Shown in pieces: positions 33,801 to 45,262 of a DNA stretch of 64,000 nt. Both the position numbers and the translations under genes were made by a program. How positions within the stretch are numbered: the stretch's first letter is position 1; every line of letters starts with the position of its first letter. A model generated the notes under the pieces. The model was not told the origin of the DNA. It saw only the letters and a program-made list of their open reading frames with translations, and did not search any database. Source of the DNA: Neovahlkampfia damariscottae (Eukaryota > Heterolobosea > Selenaionea > Neovahlkampfiida > Neovahlkampfiidae); assembly GCA_016618085.1 (NCBI GenBank), contig JABLTG010000060.1, forward strand, positions 8,405 to 72,404. Direction: 5' to 3'.

Positions 33801-36800
33801 TCATATTTCCCCACATGCTATTTCATATTCTGATTCAATGAATGAATTCAAGATAAAAATGAAATTAGAAAAGGAACTAAACCCTGAAAAATTCAATTGC
33901 AAATATCAATCAAAGGGAGAAGTAACACAATACACTTTGATGACTTTTCCTTCAACTGATCGAAAACTTGTACAATGCATCATCAAAAAGAATTATTTTT
34001 CAGAGAGAATATCATCTGTTGATGTAGGACTCACTATCAATTTTTTGTCTTCAAATTATGATATTACTTTAAATAACGCAACAGTTTATTTCATCAAACC
34101 AATTGAATGGAATACCACATTATTGAACACAAAAACAGAAAAAAATATTTTGTTTTTTGAAATTCCAACAAAACAATTCAATTATAGCGTGCAGTTGATG
34201 ACAAAGGAAAATGTTAGTCTAAATTGTTCTTTTGGAATTGGTTCAATGAAAAATACAACATGTTATTTTGATATTGAAATATTCAACAATTCAACAATAA
34301 ATCCATTATTACTTCAATTTGGATTGAATATTACAGATTCAAAGTCTGGTGAAATAAATACAATTCCAATTAGAAACAGTACTTTCTATCGTGAAACAGA
34401 TTTTCAACATTTGAAACCATTTTTTATAAGGATGAAAGAAAGATTGGGATCTAATATCCGTGTTATCAGTAACGTGTTTTCATTATTACAAAATCATCTT
34501 TTCGATTTCAAATGCAAAGGTAAATATCCATGAAACCGATTAATATTTTTAGTCTCACAAAATGGAACATCAGTTAAATCAGCAGCTTTATTTGATATCA
34601 AAGAGGATGAATATGAAGATAATTTGGAACCTCAGTCTCATTTTGGTTGTTCAATCAAATCAACAGGAAACTCAAATTATACTGTCCAATTATTATTTGT
34701 TCATGAAGGAATTGATGTTCTTTTAACACCAATCGGATCATCAATAGTTATATTAAACGAAAGTTTATCAATATCATCAGATCTCAGTTCCTATCATGGT
34801 GGGTATACTGTTGGTCCTGTTTCAATTCCAAATTTTTTACCAACCAAAAATTATGATGATTACAAATTTGTTTTGAAAATATCAGACAGAGGAAAATATT
34901 ATTCACTTGAATCTTGCAATTTCAACAATAGTAATATATTTTGTAATCAAACAGATTTTTCATTTAAATATTTGAATTGGAGTCAAGTGGTAAAAAAAAT
35001 GAAATATGAATTATTTGTTGGTTCTGTTAGATTCATTTCAGTCTATCCATTTTCTTTATTTTATGGATTAAAAATAAAAAAAATAATTGGATCATCAAAT
35101 TTATTGATAAATACAAAATATAGTTTGCAATATCAATTGGAACAAAATATTAACACATTTGAATCAATTTTTGTGAAGTATATTAATCATTTATCCGAAG
35201 TACAAATCAGACAATGTTCTGTGATATCAACTGATTTAATTCAATGTCAAACACCTTTTTATTCGTCACCAACAAGCTCACAAATATATTTATCTTTGAA
35301 AGGAAATGAATATTATCATTCATCAAAATATTTGATATTCATTGAAAGTAAAACAAATCAAATTTAACATATGCAGGTAATATGACTTTTGATCAAATAG
35401 AACCAAAGTACATTTATAATCCATCTCAGAATTCTCTTTCGATTTATGGGGAAAACTTTTCCAATTCACCAATCAAATTGAAATACAAGAATGATTATTT
35501 TGTCGATGTGGTACAAGGAATATATATGAATTCATCATTCATATCTTCAAAATTTCCAAGATTTTATTCTTCTAACATCAGGTATCCTTTGGATGTGGAT
35601 GTTGAAATTTCTATTGATAATGGTATCAATTTTATGAAAACAAACCTTTCAATCACATTGGATAATTGGAGTAAAGAACATATTTCTAATATTTTTAGAG
35701 AAAATATCATTCTTACCTTGGAAAAATCAAGAAAACACACCGTTTTCACTTATTTTGAAGAATTTTCCGTTTATAGATAGATCTGTTAATATTTCACTTG
35801 TCTCCAAAAATAATTCAATCACTTTGAACTGTAATGAAAATAATACCATATGCAGTTCTTCAATCGATTCTTTTTTGATTATTGGAGAGTATTTTCTCAA
35901 TGCTAGCTATGTAAAAAATAACATTTTGAACAAAATTTTTGTCAAATCAGAACCGTTTGTTATATTCAGTAAAATTACAATTTAATTGACATTTTTCAAA
36001 GAATCACCAACAATTTATCAAATTCATCCTTTAAACCTGTTTTATGAGAATTCTAGAGTGAAAATTGAAGGAGCAGGTTTTAGTGATCACAAAAATGCAA
36101 TTATTCGATTTGAGAAAACTAACAGTTTATATTTTTCCAATATAACATTCCAAGATTTCATTGGAGTAATAAAAAATGATTCAATCATTGAATTGGAAAT
36201 TAAGTCGTTCCCTGAAGACTATCAATTTGTTTCAATTCAATTGAGTTTAAATGATGGTTTTAATTTTAAAGAAATCAAAAGAATTCAATTAAAAAGTAAG
36301 TCAAAGAATTTGATTGAAAAATTCAAGAAACTCCTTCATTAGAATTCATCGAAAATTTAGATTCACCTCTTCATCGTGATCCAACAGCATACAGTTTTCA
36401 AGATGTCAATCTTGTTTTGCATGGAAAACACTTTTTAAATAACAAAATTATCTCCAGAGTTAGAAATTCAGGATTTACAAAAATATATCATGATCAAGTC
36501 AATTTTACTGATGTCGAAAAGGCAATATTTAAATTTCCTTCATTTGAGAACATTAGTATTGGATATAATTTGAGTTATCCAACAATATTCAAATTTGGAT
36601 TATCATTCAATGGTGGTTATTCATTTACAGAACAGAATTTAATTTATATTGATAAATTTGTGTTTATAATTGTATACCTTGTTTCACCAACATTAATTCA
36701 GAAATCAAATGAAACCATAACTGTTAGAGGTTTAGGATTGAGATATGCAGAAAAATGTATTTTCAGAAATGAAAAGTTACAAGTAATACAAGAAACAAAT

Positions 36801-39480
36801 GCAATATCATCAGGTAAAGATTTGATTACATATTGTAAATTAAACAAAAATACGACCGTTAATCAAAAAAAACTGTTTATTGAAATCAGAAATCAATTCA
36901 ATGATACTTCAAATTCGGCAAAAATTGATGTATACAATTTTCCAAAGATTTTGAATTTATCAAGAACTTCAGGTCCGACTGGAGGTGGTTATTCATTAGG
37001 GGTTTTTGGTGAATTTGATGATTTCAAATTATATTGTAGATTTGGTACCATACCATGTAACCAATTATGTGAAAGAATGAATGAATCATTCGCAAATTGT
37101 ACTGTTCCACCATTTCAACCAGGAACATATTCTTTTTCTTTAGGTCACGATAGGATACATTGGATATCAAATTCATCATTGAATTTCACTTTCTTACCTT
37201 GTGAAGCAGGATATGAATCATCCAATTACACTTCAACATGCAAAAAGTGTCCACCTGGAAAATATAAACCTACTGAAGGAAATTATAACTGTTTATCATG
37301 TTATTTAAGTAGTTATAGCGATTCATTCAATGCAACTTCATGCAAATCTTGTCCAAAAAATACAAAATCAGATTTTGGAAGCGATTCGGTTTCTAAATGC
37401 TTATGTGACATTGGATTCTATAAAAATTCTGTTACTAATGATGAAAGATGTTTAAAATGTCCAATAGGAGGAATTTGTGATAAAATCAATACTTCTATCC
37501 CTATTGAAGCTCAATTTGGATATTGGAAAGAAAACAGAGACGATGTCAACTTTTATTTATGTAAACCTGAGTTCTCTTGTGGAGGTGGTTCTCCAGGGAA
37601 TTGTACACCAGGATATGTTGGAACTTTATGTGGTAACTGTGACAAAGGTTTTTATAGAACTAAAGGAATTTATTGCTTCAAATGCGGGAATTTATTTTTC
37701 AATTATGTAAAATTAATTGTCAGTGGAATTATAGGATCAGGAGCTGTTTTTGTACTTGCTTTAATTTCAAAGTATTATCCTAGTTTATTAAGTTCAACTT
37801 CAATTTTATTGACCTATTGGCAAATGTTATCCATTATCTCGAAATATGATATTAAATGGCCTTGGGTTGTAGATATAACAATGCAAACTGCATCTGCTTC
37901 AAGTCTAAGTTTTGATTTTCTTCAATTTGAATGCTTATTTCCATTTTTAGATTATGCTTCACTTTGGATCTTCAAAGTTTTGATTCCATTATTTTTGATG
38001 ATTTTATTTGTTCTCATTTATGTATTTGGTGTTCTGCGTTCATTATTTGCATATAAATTAGGAAATATTCTTTTAAAGAAATTAAATATTAAATACAAAA
38101 CACCACCTGATTTTACTGAAGATACAAAAAAGAATATTTCAATTTGGATTAAAATCCAACTAATAGATTTCTACAATCTTTTAGTTTGGATCCCAAGACA
38201 AGGATCAACTAAAAAAGAGTTATTTCAATTATTCAATAGAATGCTTAATTCAATGAGTGCTTACATCAGTTTTATTTATATTTTCATTATGACAACTGCA
38301 AGTGAGATATTTGACTGTTATCGTCAACCAAATGGATTATTCACTTTACAAGCAAGTCCAAATTTATTCTGGTACAATAACATTTGATTTATTTCTTTTA
38401 GTTTTCAAGGAGGATGGTTTGCTTTAGTTCCAATGTCTTTATTTTTATATTTGATCTTTGGTGTTGGTGTTGGAATTTACTTCATCATAATGATCATTCA
38501 AAGACAAAGAGATCCAAATAATGAATATTTCAAACTTAGATTTAAATTTGTATTATTGAAATTTAAGAACAATAGATTCTATTGGAAGATTTTTGAAACG
38601 TAAAAAAAAAAAAAGATAAAACTAACTAGAATTAGTGGTAGATTTTTATTGATTTCGGTTTTGAATGTATTTTTTGAACCAATGTTTGTTATTTCATTGA
38701 TGATTGGAATCTTGATAATTTCATTGATTCTTCACTTTCATTTTGTTCCTTTTAAGAGGAAATTTCAGTATATTTCACTGTTTTTTTTAACTTTTCAGTA
38801 ATATCATGGAATATTTGATGTTGATTTCTGCAATATTTACATATTTCTTTTCTTTGCTATTCTTTACAAACAAATTTCCAAATGACACGATCAAAGTGTT
38901 GATTCTGATTTGTTGTATTGCCTGCGTGATTATTTGTAACGTAATTTTAGTTGCAATGACTGTTTGGGATATTTATACAAGAAAGAAGAATTCAAATAAA
39001 AGAAAAAAAAGAAGAGAAAAATTGGGTTTGGATGTTGTTGAAAAAAAATTCCTTGAAGATGGTGAATTTGATTTCCATTATAATTTTAGTGAATCAAACG
39101 TTTCTTCTGATGAAAAGGAAAATTTATCAATGAATGAAATTTGGAATGATTTGTTCTCCACTCGAAGAATTCGAAGAAAGATTTTCTTAGTTGATAGAAA
39201 AAGAAAAAGAATTTCTAAAAAAGTGAGTCAAATCAAAATAGGTAAAAAAGTCAATGAATTAGTGGAAAAAATAGAGAACCAATCAAATGAAAATGAAAAT
39301 TGTGTGGTGAATAAATCAAGAGATCATGTAAGAATTATTAAACTCGAAGATGAAAAAATGATTGAAGATATCATAGCAGGAACTAAAACAGAAAGTAAAT
39401 TGAACTTTACACATTCAAAAAAAAGAAATCGTTTTGTGGATGGAATCAAAAAGAAACAATCCAAAGATTCCAACAAATAA
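30844..39480 (+). CDS. Giant RCC1-TIG-Cys-rich multispan receptor-like protein
   Basis: Twenty exons give 2,678 aa. Exons: 30844-30933, 30966-30993, 31030-31289, 31318-31470, 31502-31610, 31645-32117, 32150-32575, 32609-32758, 32797-32930, 32958-32973, 33008-33172, 33202-34519, 34553-35347, 35377-35670, 35699-35968, 36002-36295, 36328-38371, 38402-38599, 38630-38767, 38799-39480. A signal peptide (MTYTLGYSLFILFSFIF) leads into RCC1 propeller repeats (to about residue 660; units such as GFGQLGLGD). A large N-glycosylation-rich region with TIG-like units follows to about 1940, then GCC2/GCC3-type Cys repeats (CKKCPPGKYKPTEG). From about 2115 there are some eight membrane spans and a basic cytosolic tail. 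It is probably a surface receptor; the ligand is unknown. Confidence 0.82.
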
Positions 39481-39496
39481 AATATATTCTAATTTT

Positions 39497-40406
39497 CTAA
39501 TTTTCAATCAATTTTGTTGTTGAAACTCCTGTTTCTCTAATCTTTTTGATTGATTTGGATCGAATATTGAATTGGAAATTATCCAAAGAAAAATAATTCA
39601 ATTCTCTTTCTTCAATTGAGATACTGGATACTTCAAGAAATCCAGGTAAAATTTTGTTGATCAAATAAAAAACAAAATCACCAAACATTGCAACTCTTCT
39701 GATTAAATTTTGTAAAATGAGTGGTTTATCAATGATTGTTGATGGTATTTCATGTTTATTTCTCCCAAAAAAGTCACTAATTAAATGTCTTCTGCTGATT
39801 AACATTGTTTCTATTGATGCATCTTTTGTTTTTAAAAAATATAAAATTGAAGGATTGATTGAAGATAAGATCAATCTCTCTTTCAAATTTGGATGTAAAA
39901 TCAATAAACTCAATAACTTTGTGACATATTTAAATATATCTTTGAATTCTTTAAGTTCAATTTCAATTAACAAATTTGTGTGTGAAATTTTTTGAATAAA
40001 TTCTGAATCAAACCAAGAGATAGAATCACCATTTTTGTATTTATAATTCTTTTTTATCTCTTCAGAAGTCAATTCAAAAAAATAGATTTTATCATTTTTT
40101 GTATTTGTTAACCTATTCATCATTGTATCTTCAAAAACAAACAATGAGTCATCTTTTGAAAATTGTAAAGTAAATTGAATTCCTTGTACATTTTTATTTA
40201 AAGTTTTTAAATCATTCAAGTTTCTTATTTGTTGAAATGTTTTGTGTTTTCCTATGGATTCTTTTGCTGTTTCTTGTATCTTTGTTTTTTGAAAAACTAA
40301 ATAAATAAAAATTGAACAAACTAAAACAAAAGAAGATAAAAAAGTGATTCTAATTATTTTAGTACGAAAATATTTCTCACATGTGCACAGATACTTTGCT
40401 CACCAT
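39497..40406 (-). CDS. N-terminally anchored membrane protein of unknown function
   Basis: Two exons on the minus strand, 40406-40381 and 40349-39497, give 292 aa. Splicing the 26-nt first exon (MVSKVSVH) gives a single hydrophobic span at about residues 9-30 (FLSSFVLVCSIFIYLVF), followed by a polar domain of about 260 residues containing helical phrases such as KEFKDIFKYVTKLLSLLILH and ISRRHLISDFFGRNKHEIPS. No family is recognised. ER or mitochondrial outer-membrane anchoring is plausible. A CCAAT box (40420-40424) lies 13 bp from the ATG, in the same TTGATTGGTTG context seen elsewhere. Confidence 0.65.
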
Positions 40407-40419
40407 AAAAAAAAAACAA

Positions 40420-40424
40420 CCAAT
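40420..40424 (-). promoter_or_regulatory. CCAAT box 13 bp from start of unknown membrane gene
   Basis: On the minus strand the context is TTTTGATTGGTTG followed by a T run and the ATG at 40406. Confidence 0.5.
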
Positions 40425-40479
40425 CAAAATGCAATAGTTGATTTTACATAAGTTGTCATTAAGTTCAATCAATAAAATT

Positions 40480-42500
40480 TTATTCTTCATCATCATCTTC
40501 TTCATCACCATTTTCAATTTGATCAATTAAACTTAATGCCCTTTCATTTTCTGGATCAACTTCCAGAGCTTTTCTGAAATCATTTTCTGCTTTTTCCATA
40601 TTATCTAATTGATAATAACACATTCCTCTATCAACGTACAAATCAGAATCAGGATTTTCAACTGACAAACATTTATCATAATCTGGAATTGCATTTTCAA
40701 ATTCATCCAATTGTTTATAAATAGTTGCACGATTATAATAAGCATCAATTAAATCAGGATTTAATTTAATTGCATTCGTAAAATCATTAATAGATTCTTG
40801 TTCTTTTCCTTCAATTTCACCTAATATTGTTGCTCTATCCAAATAAAGTTCAGCGGTTGGACATTTTTCAAGTAATATTGAAAAACATCTCAAAACAGAT
40901 TTTAATTTGTTCAATTTTTCATACATTTTTAATAAAGGAAATACAGCTTTTGTATAATCTGGATTTAATTTAAATGAAGTTTCAAAATCTTGAATTGCAT
41001 TTTCAATTTCACCTAAATACTTATAACAAACACCTCTAACATAGTAAAAATTAAAATCATCATTTTTAATTTCAATTGCAGCATTCATTGTGTGAAGTGC
41101 ATCAAAATATTTCTTTTTATAAAATAAATCAATTCCTTCATTATAAATTGCATTTACACTATTTTCCATTGATTCAATATAATCTCTTTTTGCTTCTTCA
41201 TCAAAACCTAAAGCTTGATAACATTTTGATCTTTTTCCTTTCATTTCTCTTATAAAATCATCATTATCACATAATCCAATTGATTTTGAATAATCATTAA
41301 TTGCATTTTCATATTGATTCAAAGAAAAATATGCTTGTGCTCTATTATGAAATACTGACATCATATTTTCTTGGAATAATATTTTTCCAGGATCATTTTC
41401 TTTTATTTTTGCTTTAGTAATATAATTTGTGTACGCTTCAATTGCTTCTTCTTCCATTTCAAGTTTATCATAACAAATACCTAATAACATGAAGTTGTTG
41501 AAAATTTCTTCATATTTAACAGAGTTTTTGAAATCTTTTGCTGCTAGATCATATTTTCCAAGTTTTTTTAAACTCATACCACGAACCTGTAATTAGAAAT
41601 TAAATGTTAAAAAAAATTGTTTTTTTTTACACTCAATGCTCTTGCATTTGTTGAATCATTTTCAATAACAAATGACATATCAGCTACTGCATCAACATGT
41701 TTTTGTGAATTATAACTTAAAACACCACGATTGAAATATGCCTCTTTTAAGTGTTCATTATAAGTAATTGCCATTGTAAATGAATCATAAGCCTCTTCCC
41801 ATTTTTTTAATTTAAATAATTCTAATCCTTCTGATAAATATTTCTTTGATAATTCTTCTTTTCTTTCTTTTTCTTCTTCTTCTTCTTCTTTTGATATTTT
41901 TCTTGACCATCTTTTATCTTTGGATTCTTTAATATCATAAATTTCAACTTTTTCCATAACTTCTGGATTTTTGAGAAATTTTTTCATATTCTTTTTCCAT
42001 AAATCACTTGCTATAAATCTATTAAATGAATCTGAAGCTAAATCCATTCTGAGATTCTTGTGAGCTGGAAAAAAAAGTTTTTTAAGAGTTTCACCAATTT
42101 TCCATTTTAAATGTTCACTTAATTGATTACTTTGCATAACTTTATCCATGAGATTGTTTTTTGTTTTTGAAGAAATGTTAACTTCTTCATCAGATTTTTC
42201 ATCAAAATAAACATCCAAGAAATGTTTTAAAATTTTGATGTTTTCTTTATCTTCATAATCTTCTTCTAACTCTAAATATTCCATAATAAAATCATATGGT
42301 GAGGTATTGAATTCAGATACAAGATGTTGTCTGAATAATTCTCCTACTTCTTTTACTTCATAAACTGACGCATATTTCAAAATATATTTTGATAAATCTT
42401 GTTGTGTGTTGAAAAATTCTATTGGATTTTCAACAGCTTTGATAAGATTTGAGGCACTACTTTGTAAAAAATTTGTTAATCTTTTTAGTTTTTTGCTCAT
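40480..42500 (-). CDS. TPR-repeat protein with acidic tail
   Basis: Two exons on the minus strand, 42500-41631 and 41586-40480, give 658 aa. Residues 1-200 are helical and charged, without a recognised domain. From about residue 205 to 645 there are many tetratricopeptide units, for example EGLELFKLKKWEEAYDSFTM, AIEAYTNYITKAK, AVFPLLKMYEKLNKL and DRGMCYYQLDNMEKAENDFR. The C terminus is acidic (GDEEDDDEE). TPR arrays of this kind scaffold protein complexes and often dock chaperones, but I see no clear Hsp90 clamp signature. ATTGG at 42517 is 16 bp from the chosen ATG. Confidence 0.8.
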
Positions 42501-42644
42501 CGGCAATTGACTTTTGATTGGTGGATGAGTCTAGATTTTTTGACAACCTCAAATCACATTCTAACATGTATTAATTTGTAGTGTCAATAACAAAAAGAAT
42601 TGATTCATCTTTGATCCAATAAATTTTTTTTTTCCATTTTTGGT

Positions 42645-45215
42645 TTATTTTCTCCAACGAAATTGAATGTTGAATACATTTACTTCACGAATCACTTTGA
42701 ATCTTTTTTGGAACAACCATGATAACTCTTGATTTTGTTTCATATTTGATGATGCATGTTCAAGCAGAATAGGATTTCCTAAAACAGCAATTCTAACAAT
42801 TTGATAATCATTTTTGCATTCTGTACATAAGTATTCAAAGATTCTGAAATTTTCCATCATTAATTTCAAAATAACATCATATTCTTTGCAAATATCATGT
42901 GAAATCTTTTTCAAACGTGGAAATACGAGGTGATTGTATGCCACTGCTTTTTTCAAAAATTCCAAATCTTTTAGGTGTTCTCTATTTGGACTTAATAATA
43001 AAAATAAATGATTCAAATCGACTTCTGATCTTATATTTTTCAAACATTCCAATAGTATTAATTTATCATTCCAAAATGGTTTCAAAAGTGTCAATACATA
43101 TCCATCATTTTTCACGCATTCAAATACAATATCTCGGTCATTTTGAATAAAATTTGGTGCCAATTGAATCCCTTTTGGTTGAATTTTAATTACCTTTAAC
43201 ATGAATTCTTTGCTACTTAAGAGATTCTTATTTGCAAGCGATAATGGAGAATAAGATTCTTTCAATGAAGCCAAAACTACATCTGGATCATCTTTGAAAT
43301 AATTGGATACATAACAAAATTTTGAACCGTCTTTCTTCATTGCTTTTATAGCAATATCTTTATCTTTCTTCATTGATTCTGGAACAATCACAATAGTGTC
43401 TGGGTAGGAATTCAAAGCAATCAATATTAATTCTTTGTCATATTTAAATTTTTCAGGACAGTATTTAATCGATTCTCCATTTTGTTTCAATGCAATCTTA
43501 ACAATATCTCTGTTATTGAGTAAATTTGATGAAACATATTTCAAATCCAATCCATTTTTATGCAATGCAAGTTTCACGTATTTTTCATTTTTCTTTAGAT
43601 TTCGTCCAGCAAAGGCCAATGAAATTAAAATATCTTTTTTGAGAATTCGAGTCATAAACTCTTCATTTGACCTCAGTTTATGAGAAACAAATGGTATAGA
43701 TTTCAATGATACATGCTCTAAAATAAACGAAAAATTTGAAGTAATTTCTTCATCAAAATATTTCAAATTCGATCCATCTATCATCATCATTTTTTTTGCA
43801 AATTCTTCTGTTCTTTTCAAATCTTTGGCGAACATTATTGGAAATTCTGACTTTACATAACCTAAGAAGAATTTTTCCTTATTTTGTAATTCTTCATCAA
43901 AATGTAAAAAAGAAGTGAGAGTTTTGAGCAATGAAATTTTGCAAATGTATTCATTTTTTCTCCATTTTTGAGGGAGATATTGATAACAATAAACATTATC
44001 TTTAATTATATCTGTCACTTCTTCTTGTGAAAGTGTCTCTGGGAAATCTTTTTTCATTGGTTTCACTGATTTCTTCATGTAACTCTGAATTACAATTCCA
44101 TATCCAATAATTGAGCTCCCGTCTCTAATTATGAATTTACCAAATTTTGATCCAATTTCCAAACAAAATAAACTTTGTGGTTCAAATTCAACAATTCCAC
44201 TTTCTCCTTTTTTCAAATCAACCGGTGAATTTTGAATAATTTTCTCATCGTCAAATGAAATTATAGATTCAATTTCCTTAATTTTACATACCACATGATC
44301 AGAATGAGAGTCAATTATTGGACAAGATCCTTTTCGAATTTTTCCTTTTTGTATTGATACTTTTGCAATAAATTTCCGAGAGGCACGAGGAGGTTCATAA
44401 TCATCAATACCTATGACATCACCTAATTGAAAATCTCTTGCACTATTCATAGTAATAGTAACTATCTCTCCAGCCAGAGCATACTTAATATCTATATTCT
44501 GTTTCTTGAATGAAAATATGTCATTATTTTGTTTACAACTGTTCTGTAGGGAAACAAATTTCTCTGCAATTCCTTGCTCAATTTTTCCATATAAAATATA
44601 TTTCAGCGGATTTTTCATTTGTATTTTATCGAACATCAATATTCTCAACGGTGAAGTATAATCTCTTTCTGGTTTTTTGGAAGAATTTAGTTCTTCAATC
44701 AATGTATTTCCAATATACCATTTCATATTATCCGTTTTTTCATGAATATTGTCTTCTGTTTCACAAGAAATGGGTATAATACTAATTCCTTGAAAATTAA
44801 ATTCTGTAAATGAATTTTGAATAGTTTTTGAAATGTTTTCAAATTTTTCTTTTGAAAACTGAATTTTATCCATTTTATTGATACAAATTATCAATTTTTT
44901 CAAGTCAAATCCTTTTGCTAAAGCTAAAAATTCTTCTAACAAATATTCTTCGGAGTTTGTTGACAAATTTAAAATTCCAAAATCACAAACGGACATGAAT
45001 CTAATCATATTTTTAATGTATTTTGTTTTTCCTGGAGTGTCAATTAAATTAAATTTAAAAATAAAAGTTTCAAAATAATCCAATTCAAATTTGACTGTTG
45101 AATGGATTTTCTTTCCAAGAATTTTCTTGTTATCCTCCACTATTGCCGAAAATAAGGTTGATTTTCCACTATTTTCAGGTCCAAAAATTCCAACAGTAAC
45201 ATCAGGTTGCACCAT
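42645..45215 (-). CDS. eEF1A-like GTPase fused to DUF4116 repeats
   Basis: A single exon of 856 aa starting at the ATG at 45215 (MVQPDVTVGIFGPENSGKST). Residues 1-385 align by eye with eEF1A/HBS1: G1 GPENSGKST, G3 DTPGKTKYIKNM, G4 NKMD, a G5-like ISCETEDN, then domain 2 (PLRILMFDKIQMK) and domain 3 (GKFIIRDGSS in place of GRFAVRDMRQ). In eEF1A the G3 motif is DAPGH and its His is catalytic; here it is Lys, and the switch I GITI is missing, so GTP hydrolysis is probably impaired. Residues about 440-838 are DUF4116 repeats (NGLDLKYVSSNLLNNRDIV), ending like the DUF4116 genes at 1-3462. Confidence 0.85.
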   Translation of the reverse strand: MVQPDVTVGIFGPENSGKSTLFSAIVEDNKKILGKKIHSTVKFELDYFETFIFKFNLIDTPGKTKYIKNMIRFMSVCDFGILNLSTNSEEYLLEEFLALAKGFDLKKLIICINKMDKIQFSKEKFENISKTIQNSFTEFNFQGISIIPISCETEDNIHEKTDNMKWYIGNTLIEELNSSKKPERDYTSPLRILMFDKIQMKNPLKYILYGKIEQGIAEKFVSLQNSCKQNNDIFSFKKQNIDIKYALAGEIVTITMNSARDFQLGDVIGIDDYEPPRASRKFIAKVSIQKGKIRKGSCPIIDSHSDHVVCKIKEIESIISFDDEKIIQNSPVDLKKGESGIVEFEPQSLFCLEIGSKFGKFIIRDGSSIIGYGIVIQSYMKKSVKPMKKDFPETLSQEEVTDIIKDNVYCYQYLPQKWRKNEYICKISLLKTLTSFLHFDEELQNKEKFFLGYVKSEFPIMFAKDLKRTEEFAKKMMMIDGSNLKYFDEEITSNFSFILEHVSLKSIPFVSHKLRSNEEFMTRILKKDILISLAFAGRNLKKNEKYVKLALHKNGLDLKYVSSNLLNNRDIVKIALKQNGESIKYCPEKFKYDKELILIALNSYPDTIVIVPESMKKDKDIAIKAMKKDGSKFCYVSNYFKDDPDVVLASLKESYSPLSLANKNLLSSKEFMLKVIKIQPKGIQLAPNFIQNDRDIVFECVKNDGYVLTLLKPFWNDKLILLECLKNIRSEVDLNHLFLLLSPNREHLKDLEFLKKAVAYNHLVFPRLKKISHDICKEYDVILKLMMENFRIFEYLCTECKNDYQIVRIAVLGNPILLEHASSNMKQNQELSWLFQKRFKVIREVNVFNIQFRWRK

Positions 45216-45242
45216 ATTAGTATTGAAAAACAAAACAAAATG

Positions 45243-45247
45243 ATTGG
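45243..45247 (-). promoter_or_regulatory. CCAAT box of the GTPase-DUF4116 gene
   Basis: It lies 27 bp before the ATG at 45215 and only 16 bp after the stop codon of the upstream VWA gene (45263), so the whole intergenic promoter is 47 bp. Confidence 0.6.
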
Positions 45248-45262
45248 AGGAAAACAAACATT

